DNA of 46,981 nucleotides, from the NCBI RefSeq assembly GCF_014648195.1, contig NZ_BMQQ01000004.1, positions 182,523-229,503 of the forward strand, read 5' to 3'. The notes beneath the pieces were generated by a model. It ran no database searches, was not told the DNA's origin, and saw nothing but the letters and a program-made list of their open reading frames with translations. The position numbers were made by a program, and so were the translations under genes. How positions within the stretch are numbered: position 1 is the stretch's first letter; the number at the start of each line of letters is the position of its first letter. This stretch comes from Streptomyces purpureus (GTDB lineage Bacteria > Actinomycetota > Actinomycetes > Streptomycetales > Streptomycetaceae). Shown piece after piece: positions 25,063 through 33,323 of this stretch.

Positions 25063-25967
25063 AGCTCCGCCGCGATCGCCGCCGCCAGGCGTACGTTCCC
25101 CCGCACCGCCGCCAGGTTGGCCTCCAGGGACGCGCCCCCCGTCGCCCGCATCATGTACTCCAGCAGGAACGGCGTCACCGCCTGCCCCACGGTCCCCCGC
25201 TCCCGGCACTCCTCCAGCGCCTCCGCGAGCACCCTGTCGTGCAACGCCGGGTCCAACTGCTCGTCTTCCGCGACCGGGTTGGCCACGACCAGCGACGCGT
25301 ACGGTCCGCCGAGCGCGTCCCGCGCCCGCACCACCGCCGCGGCCTCCGCGGGCGTCCGTACGGTCCAGTCGACCCGCTCACCCGAGGATGACAGGTAGAA
25401 GCCCGGGAAGAACTCGGTCCCGTACCCGACCACCGTCACCCCCAGCGTCTCCAGCCGCTGGAGCGTCGCCGGGACGTCGAGGATCGACTTCACACCCGCG
25501 CACACCACCGTGATCCCGACCCGGGCCAGCAGCCCCAGGTCCGCCGACTCGTCCTGGGTCCGCGTCCACTCCCGGTGCACACCCCCGAGCCCGCCCGTGG
25601 CGAAGACCCGCAGACCCGCGCGGTCCGCGAGGTACGCCGTCGCCGACACCGTCGTGGCCCCGCTCACCCCGGCCGCGAGCGCCGGACCCAGATCGCGGTG
25701 GCCCAGCTTCCGTATCCCGGGATCCCCGGCGATCCGCTCCAACTGGCCCTTGTCCAGGCCGATACGTGCCCGGCCGTCCAGCACGGCGATCGTCGCGGGG
25801 ACCGCGCCGCCCGACCGGACCAGGCCCTCCAGCTCCTCCGCGACCGCCAGATTGCGCGGGCGCGGCAGCCCGTGCGCGATGATCGTCGACTCCAGGGCCA
25901 CGACCGGAACACCGCCGGCCAGCGCCTCACGTACCTCTTCGGACAACACCACCGTGGTCTCAGACAT
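25059..25967 (-). CDS. psuG: Pseudouridine-5'-phosphate glycosidase (302 aa)
   Basis: Cleaves (reversibly) the C-C glycosidic bond of pseudouridine 5'-phosphate to uracil and ribose 5-phosphate. Signature segments are VALESTIIAHGLPRPRN (about 25-41), DGRARIGL, VSATAYLADRAG, VFATGGLGGVHR, the CAGVKSILDVPATL motif with its conserved Lys, and VANPVAEDEQ. Length fits the family (about 300). The ATG at 25967 with AGGGATGGG upstream is preferred to the upstream in-frame ATG at 26000. It is first in a two-gene unit with the PfkB kinase for salvage or degradation of pseudouridine. Confidence 0.95.
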   Translation of the reverse strand: MSETTVVLSEEVREALAGGVPVVALESTIIAHGLPRPRNLAVAEELEGLVRSGGAVPATIAVLDGRARIGLDKGQLERIAGDPGIRKLGHRDLGPALAAGVSGATTVSATAYLADRAGLRVFATGGLGGVHREWTRTQDESADLGLLARVGITVVCAGVKSILDVPATLQRLETLGVTVVGYGTEFFPGFYLSSSGERVDWTVRTPAEAAAVVRARDALGGPYASLVVANPVAEDEQLDPALHDRVLAEALEECRERGTVGQAVTPFLLEYMMRATGGASLEANLAAVRGNVRLAAAIAAEL

Positions 25968-26051
25968 GTCCCATCCCTGGCGCGGCCGACGGACCCGCAA
26001 ACCTCACCGGCGCCGTCGCCGGCCGCCGCGGGCCCGATCACTCGGCCCGCC

Positions 26052-27194
26052 TCAGCCGCATCCCGGCAGCCCGGGCAGCCGGTCCGCCCGTACCACCTGG
26101 ATCACCGCGCGCGACCCGTCGGCCTTGGCGTCGCCCTCGCTGAAGGCGACCGCCAGCGCCCCGCCCCGGGCCTGCGCGTAGCCGTACCTCGGAGTGATCC
26201 GCGTGTACGCCCCCGAGCCCAGGTCGAGCGCGTACGACGTCTCCGGCGTCCGCCAGGTGATCAGCCGGCCGGTGACCCGCACCTGGTCGACGCCGTCCAC
26301 CGCGGGTACCCCGGAGACGGCCGCGGAGGGAGCCGCCTGACCCGGGCGCCACACCACCAGCCGTGACTCCGGCTCACCGGCCACCCACGCCCACGTCGTC
26401 CCGTCCGAGGCGACGGACCGTACGTCGCGCAGCGCCGCGACCGGAGCGGGCAGGGCCGCCGGTTCCAGGGTGGCGAGGGAGACGGCCGACAGCCGGGTCC
26501 CGCCGCCGTGGGCCTCCCGCCACACCAGCAGCTCCCCGGCGGCGAACGGGGCCTCCAGCACGCCCGTACGCACGGCCCGTGGCGCGCCTCCCGCCGCCGG
26601 AGCGGCGAAAACGGTCGCCTTCCCGCCGCCGACGCCCTGCGCCCAGAACACCGTGGAGTCGCGAAGCACCGGCTGGGGCAGCGGACCGGGCCGGTCCGCG
26701 CGGGCGAGCCTGCGCGTGCTGCCCGTCGTCGCGTCCCAGACGTACAGACTCCAGGGGCTGTCCAGGGTCCTTCCGTCCAGCACCCCGAAGACGGCGTGAC
26801 GGCCGTCGAAGTCCGCCCCGAGGAGCTGGTGTTCGACCGGATCGGCGAAGGCCAGCAGTGTCCGGACCGGGCCGGCCCCGAGAAGCGCGGCGCTGCGCCG
26901 CCCGTCCCCGGTGAGCTGTACGGCCGTCCAGCCGGGCCCGGCCTCGGCCAGCACCGCGCGCGTGCCGCCGGGCGCCCGGACCTCGCCCGCGTCGAGCGCC
27001 GCGCGCCAGCTGCCGGGCAGCGGGACCTCGCAGGCGTCCGCCACCGCGCGCGTGGAGGGCGCAGGCGGCTCGGGCGGGGGCGGGCGCCGCGCCGACGAGC
27101 ACCCGGCCAGGGCCAGGGCCGCCGCCAGGAGCAGGGCAGCCAGGGCCGGTCCGGGGCCCGTCGGCGCGAGCGTGTGCCTACCAGACGTATCCAC
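26052..27194 (-). CDS. Secreted lipoprotein, probable beta-propeller (380 aa)
   Basis: N-terminal hydrophobic segment and lipobox LALAGCSS (Cys near residue 32), then a Pro-rich spacer and a mature domain with repeated strands such as LYVWDATTGSTRRLARADRP, RLVVWRPGQAAPS and similar W-containing repeats. These suggest a beta-propeller, but blades cannot be counted reliably. It starts at GTG 27194, overlapping the stop of the upstream C39 peptidase gene by 17 nt, so the two are an operon. Role unknown; perhaps an accessory of the peptidase. Confidence 0.72.
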   Translation of the reverse strand: MDTSGRHTLAPTGPGPALAALLLAAALALAGCSSARRPPPPEPPAPSTRAVADACEVPLPGSWRAALDAGEVRAPGGTRAVLAEAGPGWTAVQLTGDGRRSAALLGAGPVRTLLAFADPVEHQLLGADFDGRHAVFGVLDGRTLDSPWSLYVWDATTGSTRRLARADRPGPLPQPVLRDSTVFWAQGVGGGKATVFAAPAAGGAPRAVRTGVLEAPFAAGELLVWREAHGGGTRLSAVSLATLEPAALPAPVAALRDVRSVASDGTTWAWVAGEPESRLVVWRPGQAAPSAAVSGVPAVDGVDQVRVTGRLITWRTPETSYALDLGSGAYTRITPRYGYAQARGGALAVAFSEGDAKADGSRAVIQVVRADRLPGLPGCG

Positions 27195-28125
27195 GGCCCC
27201 CCATGATGGTGGTGATGGTGTCCGACGAGATCCGCGCGGACTTGGGCACCGAACCGGCCCACGAGATGACGCTCGTGCTCACCCCGCCCACCGGGTCCAG
27301 GTAGTTGACCTGACCGGCCGCCGTGTCGGTGTTGTAGCCGTCTATCGACACCCAGTGGAAGATCTCTATGTTCGGATGGCCGACGAGATGCGGCCCGCCG
27401 GGAACCTCCCAGGCGTTGCCCGCTATCGCGTAGTCCTTGTCGGTGTTGTAGATGATGTGCTGCTTGAAGTTGGCCTTGTCGGTGGCGGTCGGGGTGTAGG
27501 GCAGCGCCCGCGGTACGTACCCCGCCCCTGGCAGCCGTTTGTTGAGGGCGTCCGCCATGGGATAGCCGGTGGGGCTCGGGACGTTGATGTTGATGCCGTA
27601 CCACGCGGTGCCGCTGGTGTTCGTCTTGAGCAGGGTCGCGGCGTCCCGCTGCGAACGGCCGGCCACCCCGTCACGCGCGGACTGGGTGATGACCAGCGTC
27701 GCCGGGCCGCACCAGTAGGAGGTCTGCTGCGACTGGTGCAGCCCTCCGGAGAGCTTGTACCCGGCGAGCGTCGACGACCGGCCGACTGCCGACGACTCGG
27801 CGAGCGTCGACTCGTCGAGGGACGCCGAGCGTGCGCGCGTGCGCTCGTACGATCTCGCCGCCTCGGCCTGCTTCGCGGCGTCGAGACTGCGCTGCTCCGG
27901 GGTGAGCCGCTGGACGCCGAGGGTGTCGTGGGCGGCCTTGTACGCGGCGCCCGGGGCCGTGGGGTCGGGCGTCGCGGCGGAGGCGGGGGCGCCGGCCGCC
28001 ATGGCGAGCAGCGCGGCCGTGGCGGTGAGGGAGGCGGCGACGAGGGCCGCCCTCGGGGGCCGTGCCGTGGGAGGGGACTTCGGGAGCCGGGTGGTGGGGG
28101 GAGTCTGCGTGAGCAGGGGTGACAT
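27178..28125 (-). CDS. Secreted C39-like cysteine peptidase (315 aa)
   Basis: Papain-like fold of the Peptidase_C39_2 type. The catalytic Cys is in TSYWCGPATLVI (about residue 155), and the His in FHWVSIDGYN supplies the general base. Signal peptide in the first 45 residues (hydrophobic AALVAASLTATAALLAMAAG, cleavage after ASA). A helical propeptide-like region with many Ala/Arg/Ser precedes the catalytic domain. The ATG at 28125 has AGGAGAG upstream. An operon partner, a lipoprotein, overlaps its 3' end. The substrate is unknown; peptides or peptidoglycan are possible. Confidence 0.85.
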   Translation of the reverse strand: MSPLLTQTPPTTRLPKSPPTARPPRAALVAASLTATAALLAMAAGAPASAATPDPTAPGAAYKAAHDTLGVQRLTPEQRSLDAAKQAEAARSYERTRARSASLDESTLAESSAVGRSSTLAGYKLSGGLHQSQQTSYWCGPATLVITQSARDGVAGRSQRDAATLLKTNTSGTAWYGININVPSPTGYPMADALNKRLPGAGYVPRALPYTPTATDKANFKQHIIYNTDKDYAIAGNAWEVPGGPHLVGHPNIEIFHWVSIDGYNTDTAAGQVNYLDPVGGVSTSVISWAGSVPKSARISSDTITTIMGGRGYVW

Positions 28126-28323
28126 CGCACTCTCCTGTCCGAGTGAGGTGGGGGACTCGGGGCGAGTTTGACGGGTGCACGCCATGCCTGTCAGGGGTCC
28201 CGGGCCGATCCCGGCGACCAACATTGGGCGCACCAAAGACGCCGTCACCGACCTGCGCGGACACGGTTGTGCCGGCGGACGCCCCCGCCCGTCTTTCGGT
28301 CAACCGCGCGGGGTCGAGCGGGC

Positions 28324-28329
28324 TAGCGT
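28324..28329 (+). promoter_or_regulatory. -10 box of the methyltransferase-cupin operon
   Basis: TAGCGT lies 6 nt before the ATG at 28336 with no Shine-Dalgarno between, so the mRNA is probably leaderless. Confidence 0.45.
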
Positions 28330-28335
28330 GACCCC

Positions 28336-29151
28336 ATGACGGACCACGTAGCTCCCTCGACTCGTCATTTCTACGACGAACTCGCCGCCGACTACGACCT
28401 CATGTACGCCGACTGGGGGGCGAGCGTCGGCCGACAGGGTGCAGCACTCGACCGGAAGGTTACGGAAGCGCTCGGTCCGGGCCGGTACGACATCCTCGAC
28501 TGCTCCTGCGGAATCGGTACCCAGGCGCTCGGTCTGGCCGGTCACGGCCACCGGGTCAACGGCACCGACCTCAGTCCCGCGGCCGTCGCACGCGCGCGTG
28601 AGGAGGCCGCCGCTCGAGGGCTCCAGGCCCGCTTCTCCGCGGCGGACATGCGGGCTCTGCCCTTCCCCGACCGCTCCTTCGACGTCGTCGTGTGCGCCGA
28701 CAACTCCCTGCCGCACCTGCTGACCGCCGAGGATGTCCGCGCGGCCGTCGGCGAGCAGCTGCGGGTGCTGCGACCAGGCGGTCTGCTGCTGCTGAGCACC
28801 CGCCCGTACGACGAGCTGCTCCGCGAACGCCCGCGCTCCACCCCGCCGGGCGTCCGCACCGGGCCCGGCGGCCGCGCGATCAGCTTCCAGCTCTGGCACT
28901 GGCACGACGACGGCGAGCACTACGAGCTGGAGCTCTTCCAGCTCCTTCCGAACGGCGCCACCTGGGCCACCAAGGTGCACCGCGCGACGTACTGGGCACT
29001 GCCCCGCGGCCGTACTTCGGATTTCGTCGCCGGGGCGGGTTTCGAAGAAGTCCGCTGGTCGGAGCCGGGGGAGTCGGGCTTCTTCCAGCCCCTCCTGACC
29101 GCGAGGCGCCCCGGCGGCCCCGCTACAGTCACCGGCCATGACGACACATGA
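28336..29151 (+). CDS. Class I SAM-dependent methyltransferase (271 aa)
   Basis: Motif I is ILDCSCGIGTQALGLAGHG (about residues 53-71), with the Asp of HRVNGTDLS as the ribose-binding acidic residue, followed by DVVVCADNSLPHL (motif IV) and RVLRPGGLLLLSTRP (motif V/VI). The family resembles the glycine/sarcosine N-methyltransferase-like and type-11 methyltransferases; the substrate is unknown. The 3' end overlaps the cupin gene by 14 nt, so they are co-translated. Confidence 0.87.
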   Translation: MTDHVAPSTRHFYDELAADYDLMYADWGASVGRQGAALDRKVTEALGPGRYDILDCSCGIGTQALGLAGHGHRVNGTDLSPAAVARAREEAAARGLQARFSAADMRALPFPDRSFDVVVCADNSLPHLLTAEDVRAAVGEQLRVLRPGGLLLLSTRPYDELLRERPRSTPPGVRTGPGGRAISFQLWHWHDDGEHYELELFQLLPNGATWATKVHRATYWALPRGRTSDFVAGAGFEEVRWSEPGESGFFQPLLTARRPGGPATVTGHDDT

Positions 29152-29518
29152 CCAGCTCTCCGCCCAGACCTCCGGCCGGCCGTCCTTCGCCGTCCACATC
29201 CCCGACGCGGAGCTGGAGCCGGAGCCCCTGGACCCCGAGCAGATCGTCTCCGGCGACCCGGTCGTCACCGGCAAGGTGCTCTGGGAGTCCGCCGACGGCA
29301 CGCAGGTACGCGGCATCTGGCAGATCACGCCCGGCGTGGTCACCGACACGGAGGCCAACGAACTCTTCGTCGTCGTCAGCGGGCGTGCCACCGTCGCCGT
29401 GGAGGGCGGGGAGACCCTGGAGATCGGGCCGGGCGACGCGTGCGTGCTGCGCGAGGGCGACCGTACGACGTGGACGGTCCACGAGACCCTGCGCAAGGCG
29501 TACCACATCTCGCTGTAG
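29138..29518 (+). CDS. Cupin-domain protein (126 aa)
   Basis: Single cupin barrel of the Cupin_3 type. FVVVSGRATVAVEGG and LEIGPGDACVLREGDRTTW are the two conserved halves, with TWTVHETLRKAYHI at the end. Expected to bind a small ligand or a metal; metal ligands are not clearly conserved. It overlaps the methyltransferase by 14 nt and is probably co-transcribed. No independent ribosome-binding site is evident. Confidence 0.85.
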   Translation: MTTHDQLSAQTSGRPSFAVHIPDAELEPEPLDPEQIVSGDPVVTGKVLWESADGTQVRGIWQITPGVVTDTEANELFVVVSGRATVAVEGGETLEIGPGDACVLREGDRTTWTVHETLRKAYHISL

Positions 29519-29551
29519 GGCCCCGGAGGGGCGCTCAGGGCCCTGCGGTCC

Positions 29552-30853
29552 TCAGGCGCGGCTCGTGGCCCTGCGGACCGCCAGGGCGGCCAGCGGCAGG
29601 AGCAGCGCGGCGCCCACCGCGTTCAGCCAGCCGTAGCCCCCGTGCGCCACGATGAGCCCGGCCGCCACACCGCCCACGCCCGCCGCCGTGTTCATGGTCA
29701 GGTCGGACAGGCCCTGCACGGCCGCGCGGGCGGCCTGCGGCACCGAGTCGGTGAGCAGCGCCGAGCCCCCGACCAGGCCCGCCGACCAGCCCAGGCCCAG
29801 CAGGAACAGCCCCGCGGCGGTACGGGCATGACTGGGCCCTGCCGTACCGGCGAGCAGCGCGGCCAGCGCGAGCAGGCCGACGGCGAGACCGATCACCGAC
29901 AGCCGGCCGAGCCGGTCCGAGAGCCAGCCCATCACCGGCGAGAACGCGTACATACCGGCGATGTGGCCGCTGATCACCAGACCGATCAGCTGGATGCCCG
30001 CGCCGTGGTGGGTCAGGGCGACCGGAGTCATCGACATGATCGACACCATCGCCGTGTGCGACACGGCGACCGCCACCAGCGCCAGCCGGGCCCGCGGAGA
30101 CTCCCGTACGGCCGTCAGACCGGCCCGCAGGGAACGCGCCGCCGGGGATCCGTCCTCGGCCGGCCCGGCCAGCGCACGGGCCGTCAGCAGCGGATCCGGG
30201 CGCAGCAGCACGGCCACCATCACCGCCGAGATCAGGAACACCCCCGCCGCCCAGACGAACGGGCCCGCCGTCGCCGGGATCCCGAGGCCGGAGACCGTAC
30301 GCCCCGCGGGCGAGGCGACGTTGGGCCCGAGGACCGCGCCGATCGTGGTGGCCCAGACGACCGTGGAGATCGCCCGGCCGCGCCGCTCCGGCTCGGCGAG
30401 GTCCGCCGCCGCGAACCGCGCCTGCAGGTTGGCGGAGGATCCGGCACCGAAGGCGGCCATGCCGACCAGGAGCAGCGGGAAGCTGCCGATCACCGCGGCG
30501 AGCACCACCACCCCCGAGCCGAGCGCGCCCACGAGGTAGGCGAGCACCAGGCCGGGGCGGCGGCCGCGGCTGGTCATCAGCGCGGCCAGCGGCATCGACA
30601 GCAGCGCCGTCCCGGCGACGGTGGCGGTCGGGGCGAGCCCGGCCAGCGCCTCCGTACCGCTGATCTCCTGGGCGAGGACGGCGGCCAGCGCGATACCGAT
30701 GGCGACCCCGAGACCGCCCAGGATCTGGCTGGCGATGAGCACGGCCGCGATCCGCCGCCGCACGGCGGGCAGTTCATCGGCCGTGACGGCTATCGCGGGC
30801 TCCGCTGGCGGTCTGGCGTCGGCCGCGTCCGCGGCACCCCGAGATGTAGTCAC
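29552..30853 (-). CDS. Major facilitator superfamily transporter (433 aa)
   Basis: About 12 membrane segments, with the MFS loop 2-3 motif region SRGRRPG and a second loop WLSDRLGRL. It is a proton-coupled exporter or importer of the drug/sugar antiporter type, substrate unknown. GTG 30853 is chosen because upstream in-frame codons run into the tandem-repeat tract (a longer frame to 31090). The ribosome-binding site is weak. It is convergent with the cupin gene. Confidence 0.8.
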   Translation of the reverse strand: MTTSRGAADAADARPPAEPAIAVTADELPAVRRRIAAVLIASQILGGLGVAIGIALAAVLAQEISGTEALAGLAPTATVAGTALLSMPLAALMTSRGRRPGLVLAYLVGALGSGVVVLAAVIGSFPLLLVGMAAFGAGSSANLQARFAAADLAEPERRGRAISTVVWATTIGAVLGPNVASPAGRTVSGLGIPATAGPFVWAAGVFLISAVMVAVLLRPDPLLTARALAGPAEDGSPAARSLRAGLTAVRESPRARLALVAVAVSHTAMVSIMSMTPVALTHHGAGIQLIGLVISGHIAGMYAFSPVMGWLSDRLGRLSVIGLAVGLLALAALLAGTAGPSHARTAAGLFLLGLGWSAGLVGGSALLTDSVPQAARAAVQGLSDLTMNTAAGVGGVAAGLIVAHGGYGWLNAVGAALLLPLAALAVRRATSRA

Positions 30854-30910
30854 CGAGGCAGTGTCCCAGCCCTTACGCCCCGAGAAAACGTCACGCCGGT
30901 CACGCGGCCC

Positions 30911-31100
30911 CGCCCCCGGTCGGACGCGCCCCTCGCCGCCGCCGGTCGGACGCGGCCCCTGCCCCCGGTCGGACGCGGCCCCTGCCGCCGCCGGTCGGAC
31001 GCGGCCCCTGCCCCCGGTCGGACGCGGCCCCTGCCCCCGGTCGGACGGCGCGTGCCCCCGGTCGGACGGCGCGTGCCCCCGGTCGGACAACGCCCTTGCG
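30911..31100. repeat. Tandem repeat of about 21-26 bp, eight copies
   Basis: The core ggtcggac recurs at 30918, 30944, 30967, 30993, 31016, 31039, 31060 and 31081, giving steps of 26, 23, 26, 23, 23, 21 and 21. The unit is approximately GGTCGGACGCGGCCCCTGCCCCC. Copies alternate between ccccc and ccgccgcc fillers. No gene is supported here; open frames are side effects. Confidence 0.88.
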
Positions 31101-31522
31101 CCCCGCCCCCGCCGCTGGACGAGGACCCTGGGCCCGCCCCCGCCCCGCCGGCCGAGGCTCCCACCCCCGCCCGCCGGAGGCGGTCCGCAGCCGGACCGGC
31201 CAGCCGTGCGGCCGGTCGAGGCGACGGCCGGCCGGGGAGTGCTCCGGCGCCGTGGCTCGGCCGGGAGGCCGGCCCGTCCAGGCGGCAGCGCGGTCGGTGC
31301 GCCGACGACGCTCGTCCAGGCGGCAGCCCGGTCGGTGCGGCAGCCCCGCCCAAGGCGCAGGCCGCCGAGTCCGCCCCGGCCGCCCGCCCGAGCTGACGCC
31401 CCGGCCGCCCGGTCGAGGCGATGCGCCGGTCAGAACAGCGGCGCAGGCAGGACGGCGCAGGCCGACTGGGCTGGGCGGTCCGCCGAGTCCGCCCCGGCCG
31501 CCCGGCCGGGCCGACGCCCCGG
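31101..31522. repeat. Degenerate repeats including a copy of the ogt 3' end
   Basis: Contains two copies of gtccaggcggcagc(g/c)cggtcggtgcg (near 31277 and 31314). A direct repeat of ccgccgagtccgccccggccgcccg lies at about 31363 and 31481. Copy 31428-31453 (ggtcagaacagcggcgcaggcaggac) matches 31521-31546 at 25 of 26 positions. The latter includes the stop codon and last codons of ogt. This looks like a partial tandem duplication of the ogt end and downstream DNA. Confidence 0.75.
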
Positions 31523-32053
31523 TCAGAACAGCGGCGCCGGCAGGACCCCCTCCAGGGCCAGCAGCTGCCGCTTCGTCTCCAGGCCGCCCCCGAAACCGCC
31601 CAGCCCGCCGTCGCTCTCGACCACCCGGTGGCACGGCACCACCACCGGCAGCGGATTGGCGCCCATCGCCGCGCCCACCGCCTGGGCCGCCGTCGGCTGG
31701 CCGACCCGGCGGGCCAGCTCGCCGTAGCCGACGACCGTGCCGTACGGCACGCCCGCCGCCAGCTCGCGCAGCACCTGCCGGTTGAAACCGGCCGTCAGGG
31801 ACCAGTCCAGCGGCAGCGTGAACTCCTTCAGGCCGCCCGCGAAGTAGGCCGCGAGCTGGCGTATGGGCTCGGCCAGGCGGCCTTCCGCGTCCTCGACGAG
31901 CTCCCCGCCCAGCTGCGCCGACAGCCGCTCGAGCGACTTCTCGCGCACCGCCGCGTCGGCGTGGAAGACCACGCTCACCAGACCGTCGCCGGTCGCGGCG
32001 AGCAGCAGCGGCCCGATGTCCGTGCCGACCGTGGCCCACTCGATGCTCTTCAT
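31523..32053 (-). CDS. ogt: Methylated-DNA-protein-cysteine methyltransferase (176 aa)
   Basis: Suicidal repair of O6-alkylguanine and O4-alkylthymine in DNA. Contains the helix-turn-helix region YGTVVGYGELARRVG, the active site PVVVPCHRVV (acceptor Cys near residue 140), and the conserved FGGGLETKRQLLALE. Length is typical. The ATG at 32053 lies 7 nt after a perfect damage-type promoter motif (32061-32083), so the mRNA is probably leaderless. A stretch of the 3' end is duplicated downstream. Confidence 0.96.
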   Translation of the reverse strand: MKSIEWATVGTDIGPLLLAATGDGLVSVVFHADAAVREKSLERLSAQLGGELVEDAEGRLAEPIRQLAAYFAGGLKEFTLPLDWSLTAGFNRQVLRELAAGVPYGTVVGYGELARRVGQPTAAQAVGAAMGANPLPVVVPCHRVVESDGGLGGFGGGLETKRQLLALEGVLPAPLF

Positions 32054-32060
32054 GCGGACC

Positions 32061-32083
32061 ACCGTACGACCCGGCACCGACAA
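32061..32083 (-). promoter_or_regulatory. RecA-NDp/PafBC-type promoter of ogt
   Basis: On the minus strand TTGTCGGTG (32083-32075), 8 nt, then TACGGT (32066-32061) is a perfect match to TTGTCRGTG-N8-TANNNT. TACGGT ends 7 nt before the ATG at 32053, predicting a leaderless transcript. Confidence 0.8.
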
Positions 32084-32109
32084 CGCGGGCCGGTACGGCG
32101 CGGCAGGGC

Positions 32110-33048
32110 TCAGCCGGTGGCCTCCTGCACCACATCCGGCTTGTTCGTGATGATCGCGTCGACGCCGTAGCCGGCGACCCGGCGTGCCGCCGCCGCGTCG
32201 TTCACCGTCCAGGTGCTCACCTGGAGCGGCCACCCGTGGGCGCCCTTCAGCCGGTGCACCGCGGCCACGTAGGCGGCGTCGATCGTGGTGTGCGACGGAT
32301 TGATCTGGTCCGTGAACCTGGCGTAGGCCGGCAGCTCGGAGACCTTCGGGGTGCCGAGGAAGCCGGTGACGACATCGGGGCGCCGGTCGTGCACGGCCCG
32401 TACGGTGTCGGCGCCGAAGCTCTGCACGACCAGCCGCTCCGCCACATGGTGCCGGTCCAGCCAGCCCCGCTCCCCCAGGACCCGCAGGGTGTCCCCTTCG
32501 ATGCCCGGGTAGAGCTCCGGCTTCTTGATCTCCAGGAGCAGGTTCTGGCCGTTGCGCTCGACCCGGTCCAGGTACTGGGCCAGCGTCGGCACCCGCGCTC
32601 CGGCCCACCGTGAGCCGAACCAGCTGCCCGCGTCGAGCCGGGCGATCTCGGCGGCCGTGAAGTCCTTGACCTTCCAGGGGGAGCGGCCGGGGAAACGTTG
32701 CTCCACGTCCGTGGTCCTGGCCAGGCTCTCGTCGTGCATGACGACGAGCTGCCCGTCCCTGGTGCGCTGGACGTCGTTCTCCACCCAGGTGAACCCCATG
32801 ACCCTGGCCTCGTCGACGGCGGCCAGGGTGTTCTCCGGGGCGTAGGCGGAGGCGCCGCGGTGGGCGATGACGAGCGGACCGCCCGGGGCGTCGTCCGCCT
32901 GGCGCTGGGCGCCGGCCGGCGCCACGGGGTTCGGGGAACTCGCCGGGGCCTCCGGCGGTGAGGCCGGGGCGAGCAGCACACCGGCGGTCAGGAGCGCGGT
33001 CACGGCACAGCCGGCCGCGGCGGTCACGGCGGCGGGGCGAACGGTCAA
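32110..33048 (-). CDS. Secreted glycerophosphodiester phosphodiesterase (312 aa)
   Basis: GDPD-family TIM barrel. The catalytic motif HRGASAYAPENT, the ENDVQRTRDGQLVVMHDE segment (metal ligands Glu/Asp and catalytic His) and LLLEIKKPELYPG are intact. It hydrolyses glycerophosphodiesters to glycerol 3-phosphate and alcohols. N-terminal signal peptide (hydrophobic AAGCAVTALLTAGVLLAPA) followed by an Ala/Pro-rich spacer, so it is secreted. TTG at 33048 is preferred because AGGAG lies about 5 nt upstream; a GTG at 33072 would be an alternative without it. It lies directly upstream of ogt on the same strand but ogt has its own promoter. Confidence 0.9.
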   Translation of the reverse strand: MTVRPAAVTAAAGCAVTALLTAGVLLAPASPPEAPASSPNPVAPAGAQRQADDAPGGPLVIAHRGASAYAPENTLAAVDEARVMGFTWVENDVQRTRDGQLVVMHDESLARTTDVEQRFPGRSPWKVKDFTAAEIARLDAGSWFGSRWAGARVPTLAQYLDRVERNGQNLLLEIKKPELYPGIEGDTLRVLGERGWLDRHHVAERLVVQSFGADTVRAVHDRRPDVVTGFLGTPKVSELPAYARFTDQINPSHTTIDAAYVAAVHRLKGAHGWPLQVSTWTVNDAAAARRVAGYGVDAIITNKPDVVQEATG

Positions 33049-33323
33049 GGAAACTCCTCGCGTCGGCGTCACAGTCAGCGGATGGCCACGGAGAGTGGCT
33101 GGAGCTCGAACGGCAGCGGGGGCGGAGGCGAAAAGGAGGAGAAGAACAGGGAAACGATGATCGAAAACCCGTCGGGGGGCGTGCGGGACGCCCTACCGCG
33201 CAGTATCCCCGCCCCTACAGGGCCCCGCACACGTTGGCTTGGCGCGTCGCGGGCCATAATCTCGCCGGAACCACCGGCACACGACAGACCGGATCCGCGG
33301 CACAGGGACGGAGGGCATACGGC
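33049..33323. other. Divergent intergenic region, GDPD and MHYT genes
   Basis: Contains AT-richer tracts (ggcgaaaaggaggagaagaacagg at 33127-33150) that are unusual here. A GGAGGG ribosome-binding site for the MHYT gene lies at 33310-33315. No gene or clear promoter is identified. Confidence 0.4.

Noticed and set aside
26261..27604. Overlapping frames across the lipoprotein and peptidase genes
   Set aside because: Arg/Pro-rich shadow frames without domains.
30854..31090. N-terminal extension of the MFS transporter
   Set aside because: The longer frame runs through the tandem repeats and lacks family similarity.
30911..31100. CRISPR array
   Set aside because: Repeats are adjoining and of uneven length with no unique spacers; it is a tandem repeat.
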